Positions 31,361 to 40,887 of a stretch of DNA of 64,000 bases are shown here, in pieces. The stretch is taken from assembly GCF_947331815.1 (NCBI RefSeq), contig NZ_OX373462.1:2237040-2301039 (forward strand). The letters run 5' to 3'. How positions within the stretch are numbered: position 1 is the first letter of the stretch; each line of letters starts with the position of its first letter. Source of the stretch: Cyanobacterium sp. uoEpiScrs1. Lineage in GTDB: Bacteria; Cyanobacteriota; Cyanobacteriia; Cyanobacteriales; Microcystaceae. The notes under the pieces were generated by a model. That model was given only the letters and a program-made list of their open reading frames with translations, did no database searches and had not been told where the DNA came from. A program made the translations under genes and the position numbers.

Positions 31361-31594
31361 AATTATTATCAACAATTGTGCAATTTTTAGCGAATGAAGT
31401 CTCCCACTGTTTAAGATGAATAGGTATAATCTTCACAGAACTGAGAACTTCTTATCCCAATAAAAACATTGTGAAGCAAAACGTAGCAAAAACCACCTCT
31501 GAAGATAGATTAAAGTATTGTGTCTATACTGAAGTTAATAATCACCTGTCCGTTTAATCGAGTCTATACTTACCGTCCTTAATATTCAAGTGTG

Positions 31595-32272
31595 ATGGAA
31601 GCATCCTTATCTCAAGATAAACCTTTAGCAGCCGTTTTTCGCCGCATTGGTGGCGGTGCCTATCCCCCTTTCGTTGAATCTTTTGAACGGGGTAAAACAA
31701 TTTTTTTTCCAGGTGATCCAGCCGAAAGAGTCTACTTTTTATTAAAAGGAGCAGTCAAACTTTCCCGTGTTTACGAAGCTGGGGAAGAAATTACTGTGGC
31801 TTTGTTGCGCGAGAATAGCGTTTTCGGAGTGTTATCCCTGATTACAGGGCAACGCTCAGATCGCTTTTATCATGCAGTTGCCTTTACTCGTGTAGAATTA
31901 TTGTCTGCTCCAATAGAACAAGTAGAGCAAGCTCTCAAAAGAGAGCCTGATTTGTCTATTTTGATGCTTCAAGGGTTATCTTCACGGATTTTACAAACAG
32001 AAATGATGATCGAAACCTTAGCACACCGCGATATGGGTTCACGTCTTGTCAGTTTTCTATTGATTTTGTGTCGGGATTTTGGAGTTCCTACTTCTGAGGG
32101 GATTCGTATTGATTTAAAGTTATCTCATCAGGCGATTGCTGAAGCTATTGGTTCGACCCGTGTTACTGTAACTCGCCTTTTGGGAGATTTGCGTCAAGAA
32201 GAGATGATTTCCATTTATAAGAAAAAAATTACTGTTCATAATCCTGTCGCCCTAAGTCAACAATTTACCTAA
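31595..32272 (+). CDS. ntcA: Global nitrogen regulator NtcA
   Basis: NtcA is the CRP-family regulator that senses 2-oxoglutarate and controls nitrogen assimilation genes in cyanobacteria. The protein has 225 residues from the ATG at 31595 (a GTG lies one codon upstream). It shows [19 protein letters not shown] at the start, the cyclic-nucleotide-binding-like barrel with [20 protein letters not shown], the long dimer helix, and the helix-turn-helix [20 protein letters not shown] near residues 175-195. The protein appears intact. The DUF3084 gene follows after 25 bp and is probably cotranscribed. A GTA-N9-TAC upstream is one base off the NtcA site spacing. Confidence 0.96.
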   Translation: MEASLSQDKPLAAVFRRIGGGAYPPFVESFERGKTIFFPGDPAERVYFLLKGAVKLSRVYEAGEEITVALLRENSVFGVLSLITGQRSDRFYHAVAFTRVELLSAPIEQVEQALKREPDLSILMLQGLSSRILQTEMMIETLAHRDMGSRLVSFLLILCRDFGVPTSEGIRIDLKLSHQAIAEAIGSTRVTVTRLLGDLRQEEMISIYKKKITVHNPVALSQQFT

Positions 32273-32297
32273 CCCATTCAATCATTCTTGATCACCA

Positions 32298-33767
32298 ATG
32301 ACTAGTGCTTATATCTTAATTGTAGCGATTCTTATCCTCGGAGGCTTAATCGCTGCATTGGGCGATCGCTTAGGCACTAAAGTAGGTAAGGCTCGACTCC
32401 GTTTATGGAATCTCCGCCCAAAGGATACAGCTATTGTTGTAACAGTATTAACCGGAACCCTTATTGCTGGCTCTACTCTAGGTATTTTATTCACTTTTAG
32501 TAAGTCATTGCGCGAAGGGCTATTTCGTCTCGATGAAATTCTCGAACAGTCACGAACAGCTCAGGCTGATTTAGAAAAGGTTTCTAGAGAAAAACAAGAT
32601 GTAGCAAAAGACTTACAAACTGCTCGAGAATTACAAAATCTTGCTCAACGACGTCTTAAGTCCATTAATGAGAAATTTGAAGATGCCAATGATCAACTAA
32701 AACTGGTTTCTGATCAAGCAATAAAATTAAAAAAAGATATTCAAATTATTCTTAAGGAACGCAAAGAACTTTTAGAGAGCAAAACTAGGCTTGACAAACA
32801 AATTGCCCAGCTTCATGAACAAGTTCGTGCTAGAGATGAAGAACTCAAAAAAGGTCAGGAAAAAATTGCAATTCAGAATCAAATTCTTCAAGAGAGACAA
32901 ACTCATTTACAAGAACTTGAGACTCGTTTACAATCTCTAGAAAACCAACAAAATAAATTACAAACTGAAATAGAACAACGAGATAGTAAAATTGCCAAAC
33001 TTGATAAGGCGATAAACCAAAAAGACGCTGCCTTGAAAAGTCGAGAATCCCAACTAAATGAGTTGGAATCTCAATTAACGTATCTTGAAAGAGCAGTTCA
33101 AGTCTTAGAACAACACTATCAAACCTATCAAGAATTACGAGAACGTCAAATCGCTATTGTTCGAGGCCAAGTGTTAGCACTAGGAGCCGTTAGAATTGTT
33201 TCTCCTAATGCAGTTCTCCAAGTTGTAGATGAACTACTTAGACGTGCTAATGAGTCAGCTATTGAGGCGGTTGGTAGTCGAGATGTTCAACCGCCAGAAC
33301 GGGTAGTTAAAATCACTAAAGCTCAAGTACAACAATTAACTCAACAACTTAAAGAAGATCAAAATTTTGTTGTAAGAATTATCTCGGCTGGTAATTACGT
33401 AGAAGGAGAAAAAGAGGTAAGAGTTTTCGCTGATATCGTAGTTAACCAAAAGATTTTTAATCAAGAAGAGACAATTGCGAGAGTTTCTATTGATACATCT
33501 AATATGACTGAAGAAAGTATTCAACAACGTATTGATATCCTATTAGGAGTAACCCAATTTCGTGCACGTCGTGCTGGTGTAGTGGGTAATATTCAGATTG
33601 AAGACGGACGGTTAAAAACTATTGTTAATTTCATTGAAGAAATTAGTGCTAGAAAAGAAGGACTAGATGAAGTTAAGGCAATCGCAGCTGAAGAAACATA
33701 TACCATTGGACCTCTTAAAATTCGCTTAATTGGGATTAAGGATGGAGAGATTCTTTTAAGTACTTGA
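32298..33767 (+). CDS. DUF3084 membrane-anchored coiled-coil protein
   Basis: A 489-residue protein of unknown function that fits the cyanobacterial DUF3084 family. Two membrane segments lie at about residues 4-22 and 45-67, separated by a basic loop (KVGKARLRLWNLRPKD). A long Gln/Glu/Lys-rich coiled coil at about 75-285 follows, and the rest is a folded domain with QELRERQIAIVRGQVLALGAV. It may tether a structure to the membrane, but no role is known. It sits between ntcA and a YqgF-like gene on the same strand. Confidence 0.8.
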   Translation: MTSAYILIVAILILGGLIAALGDRLGTKVGKARLRLWNLRPKDTAIVVTVLTGTLIAGSTLGILFTFSKSLREGLFRLDEILEQSRTAQADLEKVSREKQDVAKDLQTARELQNLAQRRLKSINEKFEDANDQLKLVSDQAIKLKKDIQIILKERKELLESKTRLDKQIAQLHEQVRARDEELKKGQEKIAIQNQILQERQTHLQELETRLQSLENQQNKLQTEIEQRDSKIAKLDKAINQKDAALKSRESQLNELESQLTYLERAVQVLEQHYQTYQELRERQIAIVRGQVLALGAVRIVSPNAVLQVVDELLRRANESAIEAVGSRDVQPPERVVKITKAQVQQLTQQLKEDQNFVVRIISAGNYVEGEKEVRVFADIVVNQKIFNQEETIARVSIDTSNMTEESIQQRIDILLGVTQFRARRAGVVGNIQIEDGRLKTIVNFIEEISARKEGLDEVKAIAAEETYTIGPLKIRLIGIKDGEILLST

Positions 33768-33821
33768 ATAGTTTATAGTTAATAGTTACTATTTAATAGT
33801 TAATATTTGAATAAATTTAGA

Positions 33822-34223
33822 ATGATTATTGGATTCGATCCTGGACGAGATAAATGTGGTATTGCAGTAAGAAATGAGCAAGGACAATTCCCCTATCATC
33901 AAGTAGTTAATTCTGAAGAGGTAATCGCCACTTTACAATTTCTTTGTCAACAGTTCCCAATTACATTATTAGTAATGGGTAACCAAACAACATCTAAACA
34001 GTGGAAAAAGCAATTAGAAGGTATACTTTCTCCTTCTGTTTCTATTGAAATGGTTGATGAACGCAATACCAGTTTAGAGGCTCGTGATCGCTATTGGAAA
34101 ATGTATCCACTGCAAGGAATTACTCGAATAATTCCTCTTAGCATGAGGTTTCCTTCTCGTCCTATTGATGACATTGTGGCTATTTTACTAATTGAAAGAT
34201 ACTTAAGGATAAATACTCCATAG
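33822..34223 (+). CDS. YqgF/RuvX-like RNase H-fold nuclease
   Basis: A 133-residue protein from the ATG at 33822; an in-frame TTG at 33807 is less likely because the family starts close to IIGFDPG. It has the RNase H-fold start IIGFDPGRDKCGIAV with the first catalytic Asp, the middle Glu in VDERNTS and the final Asp in RPIDDIVAILL. YqgF/RuvX-type proteins process pre-16S rRNA or resemble Holliday-junction resolvases. This looks like the divergent cyanobacterial version. It lies 54 bp after the DUF3084 gene. Confidence 0.75.
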   Translation: MIIGFDPGRDKCGIAVRNEQGQFPYHQVVNSEEVIATLQFLCQQFPITLLVMGNQTTSKQWKKQLEGILSPSVSIEMVDERNTSLEARDRYWKMYPLQGITRIIPLSMRFPSRPIDDIVAILLIERYLRINTP

Positions 34224-34818
34224 AAATTAAGATGCTAATTTTTTTGAAAACTTGTAAGATATGTAAACACTATAACTATCTTTAATAGCCAGAGGCAGCA
34301 AAATATTAGCTAGTTTTATAAAAAAATAAATTTTTCAACTATCTATTCAGATATTAGTGTGTAATGCAAGAATATGATAATAAATAATTAACAACACTAA
34401 GGGTAAAATTTAAGACAAGGAAAGGAAAAAATATCTATCAACTAATTAACTAATTAGAAAACTGATGCCAGCACTAACCAATATTTAGTATATTGTCTTT
34501 CTTGACTAATTAAACCTTATATATCTACTAATAATTTAATTGAATTTTGAGATCTGGCTAGCTTTATATAAAAAAGAATTTTTTGAAAAGTTTATTTAAC
34601 TAATCAACCGACGTCAGATGCTTATTTGAGAAATATATTTGATTGAACAGTTTTTTGTGTAATTATTCCGAATCTGCCAGTTCACTACATATCATTAAAG
34701 TCTAACAACTCAGGTATAGCAGCAGAGTTATACTCGTAAAATCTGTCATTAAATAAATGCTATCTGTTTTAGTAACAGAGTGTTCTAATTTTAGTTTTTA
34801 ACTCTCTTATTCACTAAC
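34224..34818. other. Convergent gap
   Basis: 595 bp of AT-rich DNA between the YqgF-like gene and the peptide-binding lipoprotein gene, both ending here. I see no clear terminator hairpin and no gene. Confidence 0.4.
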
Positions 34819-36567
34819 TTATCGAACTGAAATATTTTCAATATTCCAAAATGCCCCTCCTAATGGAGAATACTCAATTTCTTCAAAGCGATTTCTAACA
34901 GCTTCTAATGAATAAGGGTTAACTAAATAAATAAATGGAACATATTGCGAGACTAATTGCTGTGCCTTACTATAAATTTCTTTACGTTTTTCTCGCTCTA
35001 ATGTTTGTGATCCTATTAAATATAATCGTTCAATTTCCGTTTCCCAGTCTGCGACAACTCGCCCAGTAATAGGTTTTTGTCCTGCCTGAGGTTTTTGATT
35101 AAACATATGTAAGTTACCATCAGTATACCAGATATTAGGAGCATGAGGTTCATTTCCACCAGTAAATCCAATAATATGAGCTTCCCAATCCAAAGAATTA
35201 CTTAACTTGTCAACTAGTACGTTAAATGCCAAGGGAGTAAAATCGACTTGTATTCCCAATTTTCTTAAATCCTCTTTAATTTGCGCTCCCATTGCTTCTC
35301 GAATTTTATTTCCTGCATTGGTAATTAAACTAAATTGGACTCGATTTTCTTTCTTGTCAAAAAGTTCCCCTTTTTTATTTAAAAAAAAGCCTTCTTTTTT
35401 AAGCAATTCTTTTGCTTTATCAATATTAAACTCATAGCCCTTAACAGACTCATTATAATAAGGAGCTTGTACAGAGATTTGGGTATTTTGAGGCGCTCCT
35501 AATCCACGATAAACATTATTGATAATACGGGGACGATTAATAGCATAAGCCACTGCTTTTCTAAAATTTAAGTTGTTAAACCACTCTGATTTGACAGGAT
35601 TTACTAGAGGTTTACTATCTCGTTTACCTTTATTTAGATTAAATGACATAAATGTAGTTCCGTAAGCAGGACCTCCATTGTAAATGGTAAAATTACCTCG
35701 ACTTTCTTCCCGTTTTAATAAAGGAAAATATTCAGGAGTGATTCCAATAGAATCTAAACTTCCTGAACGAAATTGTAATAAAGATGTGTCGGTTGATTCT
35801 ACAATTGCAAAAACAATCTTATCAATGTTAGGAAGTTGATTTCCTTGTTTGTCTTTTTTCCAATAAAAAGGATTTCTTTCAAAGACAACTTGTTGACTTG
35901 TTATATAGTCTTTTAGTTTATAAGGTCCATTAACAATAATCTTTTCAGGAGGTGTGTCGGTTCCCCAAGTTGATAAAAAAGCTAGATTGCCATTATTTCC
36001 CCTTTCAGTTAATGTTTTTTTTAAAATATGAGCCGGCAAAACTGGGACACTTGCATTATCTAAAAATGGTGCAAATGGTTCATTTATTTGAAATTCAATA
36101 CGCCGGCTATCAAGTTTTCTAATTTTAGGAAATGTTCCTTCCCGTCCCACACGAAAACTATCTCGATAATTATTAGGTATTTTTTCATTTAAATATAAGT
36201 CATTATAAGTAAAGACAACATCGTCAGCCGTTAATGGTTCACCATCTGACCATTTTAAATTTTCTCTCAAAGTAAAAATAATTCGTAATTTATCATCAGA
36301 AATTTCCCAAAACTCCGCTAAAGCAGGCTCTTTAATACCAGTGATAGGATTTTCTGAAATTAGCCCTTCATAAGTGTATTGAAATATACTCGGAGAAGAA
36401 CTATTAAGTACAGCATTAAAAGTTTTAGGATCACTTATCCAAGAAAAAACTGCTTGATTAGTATTTTCTCTTGTAGTACAACTTGTTAGAGGCAAAAAAC
36501 ATAAAAAAATGATTATAAAAGTTAGACCTCGTTTATATATAAAAGTAACCAAATTCTGTAATCCCAT
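34819..36567 (-). CDS. Peptide-type ABC transporter substrate-binding lipoprotein
   Basis: A 582-residue extracytoplasmic solute-binding protein of family 5 (oligopeptide or nickel class). The N-terminus has a hydrophobic core and lipobox LTSC with Cys30 as the lipidated residue. The family signature region is AEFWEISDDKLRIIFTLREN with WSDGEPLTADDVVFTYNDL near residues 85-125. No permease or ATPase gene is next to it. It follows folC by 33 bp on the same strand and is probably cotranscribed with it, although the two have no evident functional link. Confidence 0.88.
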   Translation of the reverse strand: MGLQNLVTFIYKRGLTFIIIFLCFLPLTSCTTRENTNQAVFSWISDPKTFNAVLNSSSPSIFQYTYEGLISENPITGIKEPALAEFWEISDDKLRIIFTLRENLKWSDGEPLTADDVVFTYNDLYLNEKIPNNYRDSFRVGREGTFPKIRKLDSRRIEFQINEPFAPFLDNASVPVLPAHILKKTLTERGNNGNLAFLSTWGTDTPPEKIIVNGPYKLKDYITSQQVVFERNPFYWKKDKQGNQLPNIDKIVFAIVESTDTSLLQFRSGSLDSIGITPEYFPLLKREESRGNFTIYNGGPAYGTTFMSFNLNKGKRDSKPLVNPVKSEWFNNLNFRKAVAYAINRPRIINNVYRGLGAPQNTQISVQAPYYNESVKGYEFNIDKAKELLKKEGFFLNKKGELFDKKENRVQFSLITNAGNKIREAMGAQIKEDLRKLGIQVDFTPLAFNVLVDKLSNSLDWEAHIIGFTGGNEPHAPNIWYTDGNLHMFNQKPQAGQKPITGRVVADWETEIERLYLIGSQTLEREKRKEIYSKAQQLVSQYVPFIYLVNPYSLEAVRNRFEEIEYSPLGGAFWNIENISVR

Positions 36568-36600
36568 AAAATTATTTATTTAATAATTTACTTTAGTTAA

Positions 36601-37860
36601 TCATTTTATCTGATTAACAGGACTCATAGCAAAAGTTTCTTTAAGAAAGTAACCAATCAAATAAAGAGAACCACAAAGGACAATTGTCTGCTCAGCATCA
36701 TCAACAGCTCTGTCTAACGCTTGAAAAACATTAGAAAATATTTGAATATCATTCAACTGAGAACAAATTTTATTTGCCAATAATGCTAAGTCTTCTGGGT
36801 TTGCAGTTTGATGATCAGGAACAGGAACTAAGTACAAATTATTCTGTGGTTGCAACAAAGCTTCAAAAATTTTATCGTGATCTTTTGTTGATAAAATTCC
36901 CATTACCCAAGTAATAGGTTTATGTAATGTATCTACATACTCTCGCAGAGCCGCGGCAGCGGCTCCATTATGTGCGCCATCAATTAAAATAGAAACACCA
37001 CGCCATTTTATCCAATGTAATCTTCCCGGCCACTGAGTATTTCTCATTCCTTTTTGAATAGCAGATAATGAAATTTTCCATCCTTTTTCTTGTAATATTT
37101 TTGATGTTGCGATAGCTAAAGCAGAATTCATTAATTGAATTTTTCCTAATAGAGGTAAGGGATAGCTAATATCTTGGTATTGACCCCAATTTTTTCTGGT
37201 TAATAAGGCAGGTTTTACCCATAAAGAAGGACAATTTAATTCTTTAATACGGGTTTTAATAACTGTTTCTGCTTCTAACGGAAGTTGTCCAATAATAGCA
37301 GGACATTTCGGTTTTAAAATACCTCCCTTCTCATAAGCAATATCAGCTAGTGTTGGACCTAATACTTGCCAATGTTCTCTACTAATAGACGTAATAATTG
37401 TAACTAAAGGGTTATTGCAAACGTTAGTTGCATCTAGCCGTCCTCCTAGTCCCACTTCAAGAACAGCAACCTCTACTTTTTTTTGAGCGAAATAAGCCAA
37501 CGCTGTTGCAGTCATTACCTCAAATATACTTGGTTGGTTTTTATAGGAAAGACTTAAGTTTTTAACTTTAACAATAATCTTTTCAAAGTCTGTTTCAGAA
37601 ATAGGTTTATTATCAATACAAATTCTCTCTGTGGGGCAGACCAAATGAGGAGAAGTGTAACGTCCTACCCGGTAACCAGCTTCGGTTAATATAGAAGCAA
37701 TATAAGCACAAACAGATCCCTTACCATTACTTCCTCCAACATGAATAATAGGAAAACAATGATGGGGGTTATTTAAGGATTTCAATAGAGCTTGAATTTT
37801 GTCTAACCCTAAAGTTACTCCAATAAGTCCAAAAGATTGTAGCAAAGAGTGAATAGCCAC
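36601..37860 (-). CDS. folC: Folylpolyglutamate synthase / dihydrofolate synthase
   Basis: FolC joins glutamate to dihydropteroate and lengthens the polyglutamate tail of folates. The protein has 419 residues with the P-loop HVGGSNGKGSVCAYIAS near residues 40-56, the Mur-ligase middle block VLEVGLGGRLDATNV, the DGAHN motif (ILIDGAHNGAAAAAL) and a normal C-terminal domain. Part of the folate set with folB. The start ATG gives MAIHSLLQSFGLIGVTLGLD, the expected N-terminus. Confidence 0.94.
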   Translation of the reverse strand: MAIHSLLQSFGLIGVTLGLDKIQALLKSLNNPHHCFPIIHVGGSNGKGSVCAYIASILTEAGYRVGRYTSPHLVCPTERICIDNKPISETDFEKIIVKVKNLSLSYKNQPSIFEVMTATALAYFAQKKVEVAVLEVGLGGRLDATNVCNNPLVTIITSISREHWQVLGPTLADIAYEKGGILKPKCPAIIGQLPLEAETVIKTRIKELNCPSLWVKPALLTRKNWGQYQDISYPLPLLGKIQLMNSALAIATSKILQEKGWKISLSAIQKGMRNTQWPGRLHWIKWRGVSILIDGAHNGAAAAALREYVDTLHKPITWVMGILSTKDHDKIFEALLQPQNNLYLVPVPDHQTANPEDLALLANKICSQLNDIQIFSNVFQALDRAVDDAEQTIVLCGSLYLIGYFLKETFAMSPVNQIK

Positions 37861-38352
37861 TTAGTTTAAGTATCCATCATAATTTGTAAGTAAGCAACTA
37901 TTAACTTAACACTCTTTAATACACTTCTCTGAAATCAGAATAATGTTTTTACTTCTAGCTTTCTGGCAGTCAACTTATACATTTTTATTTGTAATATTCG
38001 AAGAATCCTTTTGTTTTGTTTTTTAACTTAATTTAAGTTATCATTAATAGGTCAATAATTAATTAAATAGTGATTTTTAGTTAATTTTACAGAATGCAAT
38101 AAATATAAATAGATATTTTTTGACACCAAAAATATCTATTTATATTTTATTTTTTATAGAAATAGATTAAAAACCTTGTTTTGCAAGAAGTCTATTAAGT
38201 TGATTGCCTAGGACTCTCGAATTAACGATGATCTGTACTGAATACGTTTGAGATAAAAATTTTAAAGACTGCTAGCTACCAGTTCTATTTACTTAGTCTA
38301 GGGAAGTTAATATTGTCTACTATAGATTATAGATGCATCATCTAAAAATATT
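37861..38352. other. Divergent gap between folC and the aldo/keto reductase
   Basis: 492 bp between two start codons. It holds the strong hairpin at 38101-38147, which is odd because no gene ends here. The rest is AT-rich promoter DNA with no clear box. Confidence 0.5.
38101..38147 (+). terminator. Perfect 20-bp hairpin with T tract, not next to any gene end
   Basis: Arms at 38101-38120 and 38128-38147 pair perfectly around the loop TGACACC, and a T-rich stretch follows at 38145-38156. It has the form of a plus-strand intrinsic terminator but lies between two divergent starts. It may end a small RNA or mark a lost gene. Confidence 0.5.
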
Positions 38353-39534
38353 ATGAAGTACAGACGATTTGGCAGAACTGAATTTAAAATGCCTATTTTT
38401 TCTTGTGGTGGAATGCGCTATCAATATAAATGGAAAGATTTTCCTTTGAAAGATATTCCTAATGATAATCAGCATAATTTAGAACAAACTATTCGTCGTT
38501 CTTTAGAGATAGGAATCAATCATATAGAAACGGCTCGAGCTTATGGTACATCTGAAGTACAATTAGGACAGATTTTACCGAAATTACCTAGAGAAAAATT
38601 AATTATTCAAACAAAAGTTATTCCAAAAGGAGGAATAATAGAATTCAACAGTAAGTTCAATCAGGGACTATCATTACTAAACATAGACTATGTTGATTTG
38701 TTAGGAATTCATGGAATTAATACCCTAGAAATTCTCGAATCTTGTGTCCGTCCAGGGGGTTATATAGAAGAAGCTAAAAAATTACAAAAACAAGGAAAAA
38801 TAAGATTTATTGGTTTCTCAACGCATGGTTCTACAGATGTTATTATTAGAGCCATTAATACTAACTATTTTGACTATGTTAATCTACATTGGTATTATAT
38901 CAATCAAGATAATTGGAAAGCTGTAAAAGCTGCAGAGAAACATGATATGGGACTATTTGTTATTAGTCCTTCTGACAAGGGCGGTAAGCTCTACGATCCC
39001 CCACAAAAGTTAGTAGAACTCTGCCAACCTTTAAGTCCTATAGTCTTTAATGACTTATTTTGTTTGTCTCATCCTCAAATTCATACATTGAGTGTAGGAG
39101 CTTCTTGCCCTAAGGATTTTGATGAACATTTAAAGACATTATCTTATTTAGATAATCCTCATAAAATATTAACTATAATTCTTCAAAAGTTAGAAAAAGA
39201 ATGTATTAAAACTCTGGGAGAAACTTGGTATAAAACTTGGTATCTTGGTTTGCCAAGTCAAGATCAAACGCCAGGGAATATTAATATCCCGGTAATTCTA
39301 TGGCTGAGAAATTTAGCACTTGCCTATGATATGATTGACTATGGAATTATGAGGTACAATCTGCTAGGAAATGGAGGACACTGGTTTCCAGGACAAAATG
39401 CTGAGCGAGTTAAGGAATTCGATTTAAAACCATGTTTAATTCATAGCCCCCATCAAGATAAAATTCCTGATTTGTTGGTAGAAACTCATCAGTTGTTAGG
39501 CGGTGAATCAGTAAAACGTCTGTCTCAAATGTAG
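38353..39534 (+). CDS. Aldo/keto reductase family protein
   Basis: A 393-residue predicted oxidoreductase. The N-terminal 250 or so residues form the aldo/keto reductase barrel: KYRRFGRTEFKMPIFSCGGM, then HIETARAYGTSEVQLG with the catalytic Asp position replaced by Glu-Thr-Ala and Tyr retained, and KIRFIGFSTHG. The C-terminal part (about 290-393), with WLRNLALAYDMIDYGIMRYN, resembles the extra helical domain of the larger family members. The substrate is not known. It stands alone, followed by a small hairpin at 39618-39646. Confidence 0.82.
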   Translation: MKYRRFGRTEFKMPIFSCGGMRYQYKWKDFPLKDIPNDNQHNLEQTIRRSLEIGINHIETARAYGTSEVQLGQILPKLPREKLIIQTKVIPKGGIIEFNSKFNQGLSLLNIDYVDLLGIHGINTLEILESCVRPGGYIEEAKKLQKQGKIRFIGFSTHGSTDVIIRAINTNYFDYVNLHWYYINQDNWKAVKAAEKHDMGLFVISPSDKGGKLYDPPQKLVELCQPLSPIVFNDLFCLSHPQIHTLSVGASCPKDFDEHLKTLSYLDNPHKILTIILQKLEKECIKTLGETWYKTWYLGLPSQDQTPGNINIPVILWLRNLALAYDMIDYGIMRYNLLGNGGHWFPGQNAERVKEFDLKPCLIHSPHQDKIPDLLVETHQLLGGESVKRLSQM

Positions 39535-39617
39535 ATAGTTGATATTTTTCTTGTTTCTCTTTATCTCGTTAATAAATATGATGAGTAATCAAGAACGTAA
39601 ACCTATTTTATTAATAT

Positions 39618-39646
39618 ATAAAGATACTAACGCTTAGTATCTTTAT
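39618..39646 (+). terminator. Hairpin downstream of the aldo/keto reductase gene
   Basis: Thirteen-bp perfect arms (39618-39630 with 39634-39646) around the loop CGC, 84 nt after the stop. No long T tract follows, so it is a modest terminator candidate. Confidence 0.45.
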
Positions 39647-39821
39647 GTCTACAGGATTAATCATATTTTAGTCCATTTAATTACGTTTCACCACAAGATG
39701 CAAATTATGGCAATAGGGAATATAGGTTTATAGCAAAGCCTTTATTCCGGATGGTAGATGACAGTTTTTTAGTGCAGATTAATTTATCTGCCACGGAGTA
39801 CTATTTTGCCCAGTCATGATG

Positions 39822-39856
39822 TCTAAATTAGTATCCAAGGAATATACTAATTTAGA
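39822..39856. repeat. Inverted repeat with 13-bp arms
   Basis: Arms TCTAAATTAGTAT (39822-39834) and ATACTAATTTAGA (39844-39856) with a 9-nt loop. No gene ends nearby and no T tract follows. Confidence 0.6.
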
Positions 39857-40887
39857 GAGGAAGTGAAAAGGCAATGTTTTGGTCAGTTTTACGATAGAAA
39901 ATATCAAAAAATTGTGAATAACTAACCATGATGGGATAGTGGAGAGAGCCTATCGTAAAAATCATACATAAATACATCAAATCTATTTTAATAATCTTTA
40001 TGTAGAGTTAATTATTACTGATCCTCTAGCATTATTAGAACTACTAACAAACAATAGAATGTTATTGGTTTTAACTTGAGATGATTTATCAGCCTTAAAG
40101 TTTTAGAGAACTCATGATAGTCTGATCGGAATCTATTGCCCTAGCGGAATTACTTACAGATATCTGTGCAATAAATACACTGTGAACAGTGTCCCTCTAG
40201 TTTCTTATATTTCTAATTGTATTTCTAGTGATAGTTTTTCTGCTATTTACTCTCTGTTCAAAATATTATGTAAATATAAAAACTGATACCATGATAGTGG
40301 ACCAGCTATCGTTTAGAAAATAACTAAGGAGTTTACGTGTTATCGATAGAAAAATTTTACTAGAGCTTTTTAAAACACCTATCTATATCCGTATACGTAA
40401 CATAATTGATACTAGAATTTATATTTATAATCTTTTTTTAGATTTGCACAGATTTAGGACATATTGTCCCTGGGGGTATCTATTTAGGTTTAAAAATTTA
40501 TAAACTATTGATTTAAATAATTTATAAATTTTATTGTCTGCTTTAAATTTAATTTAAAGAATATTTAACTTTTAATCATTACCTCTGTAAGTGTGCAGTA
40601 ATACTGGACCTGCCGTAGTTTAATCTACATAAGTAGAACGAAGTATATAATTTGTAAATTTTAGTACTAGGCAGTTGTTAATATTTTTAACTCCAACCAT
40701 AACTATGACTATTATTTATATGATCAATGTTATCTAATAAAAATCGTGGTTGATATCAATATTATTATTTCTATCAAACTCAATAAGACAGCTTTCTTAA
40801 TTTAGTTTTGATTATCTCAAAGTCATTTGCTTACCATTCTTAATGATAAGTTTTCTTTCTCTTTTTCTTTTACTCTCGTACTTCTTC

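Larger units (their letters stand above)
39535..40887. other. Long gap with possible gene debris and several stems
   Basis: About 1.35 kb. The plus strand at about 39660-39817 reads as an open frame with a balanced residue mix (SPQDANYGNREYRF, then INLSATEYYFAQS before TGA), and later parts read in another frame with many stops. This may be a decayed gene, but open frames of this size are expected by chance here. Stems lie at 39618-39646, 39822-39856 and 39887-39960. Confidence 0.4.

Noticed and set aside
31515..31529. GTA-N9-TAC upstream of ntcA as an NtcA autoregulation site
   Set aside because: The NtcA consensus is GTA-N8-TAC. The one-base difference in spacing makes this site doubtful, though ntcA autoregulation is known in the group.
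32362..32369. GCGATCGC (HIP1) as a lineage marker
   Set aside because: I noticed only this occurrence, inside the DUF3084 gene. One copy of an 8-mer says nothing about HIP1 enrichment.
39887..39960. 11-bp stem with 52-nt interior as an sRNA
   Set aside because: A few stems of this length are expected by chance over 64 kb of AT-rich DNA, and no promoter or nested structure supports it.
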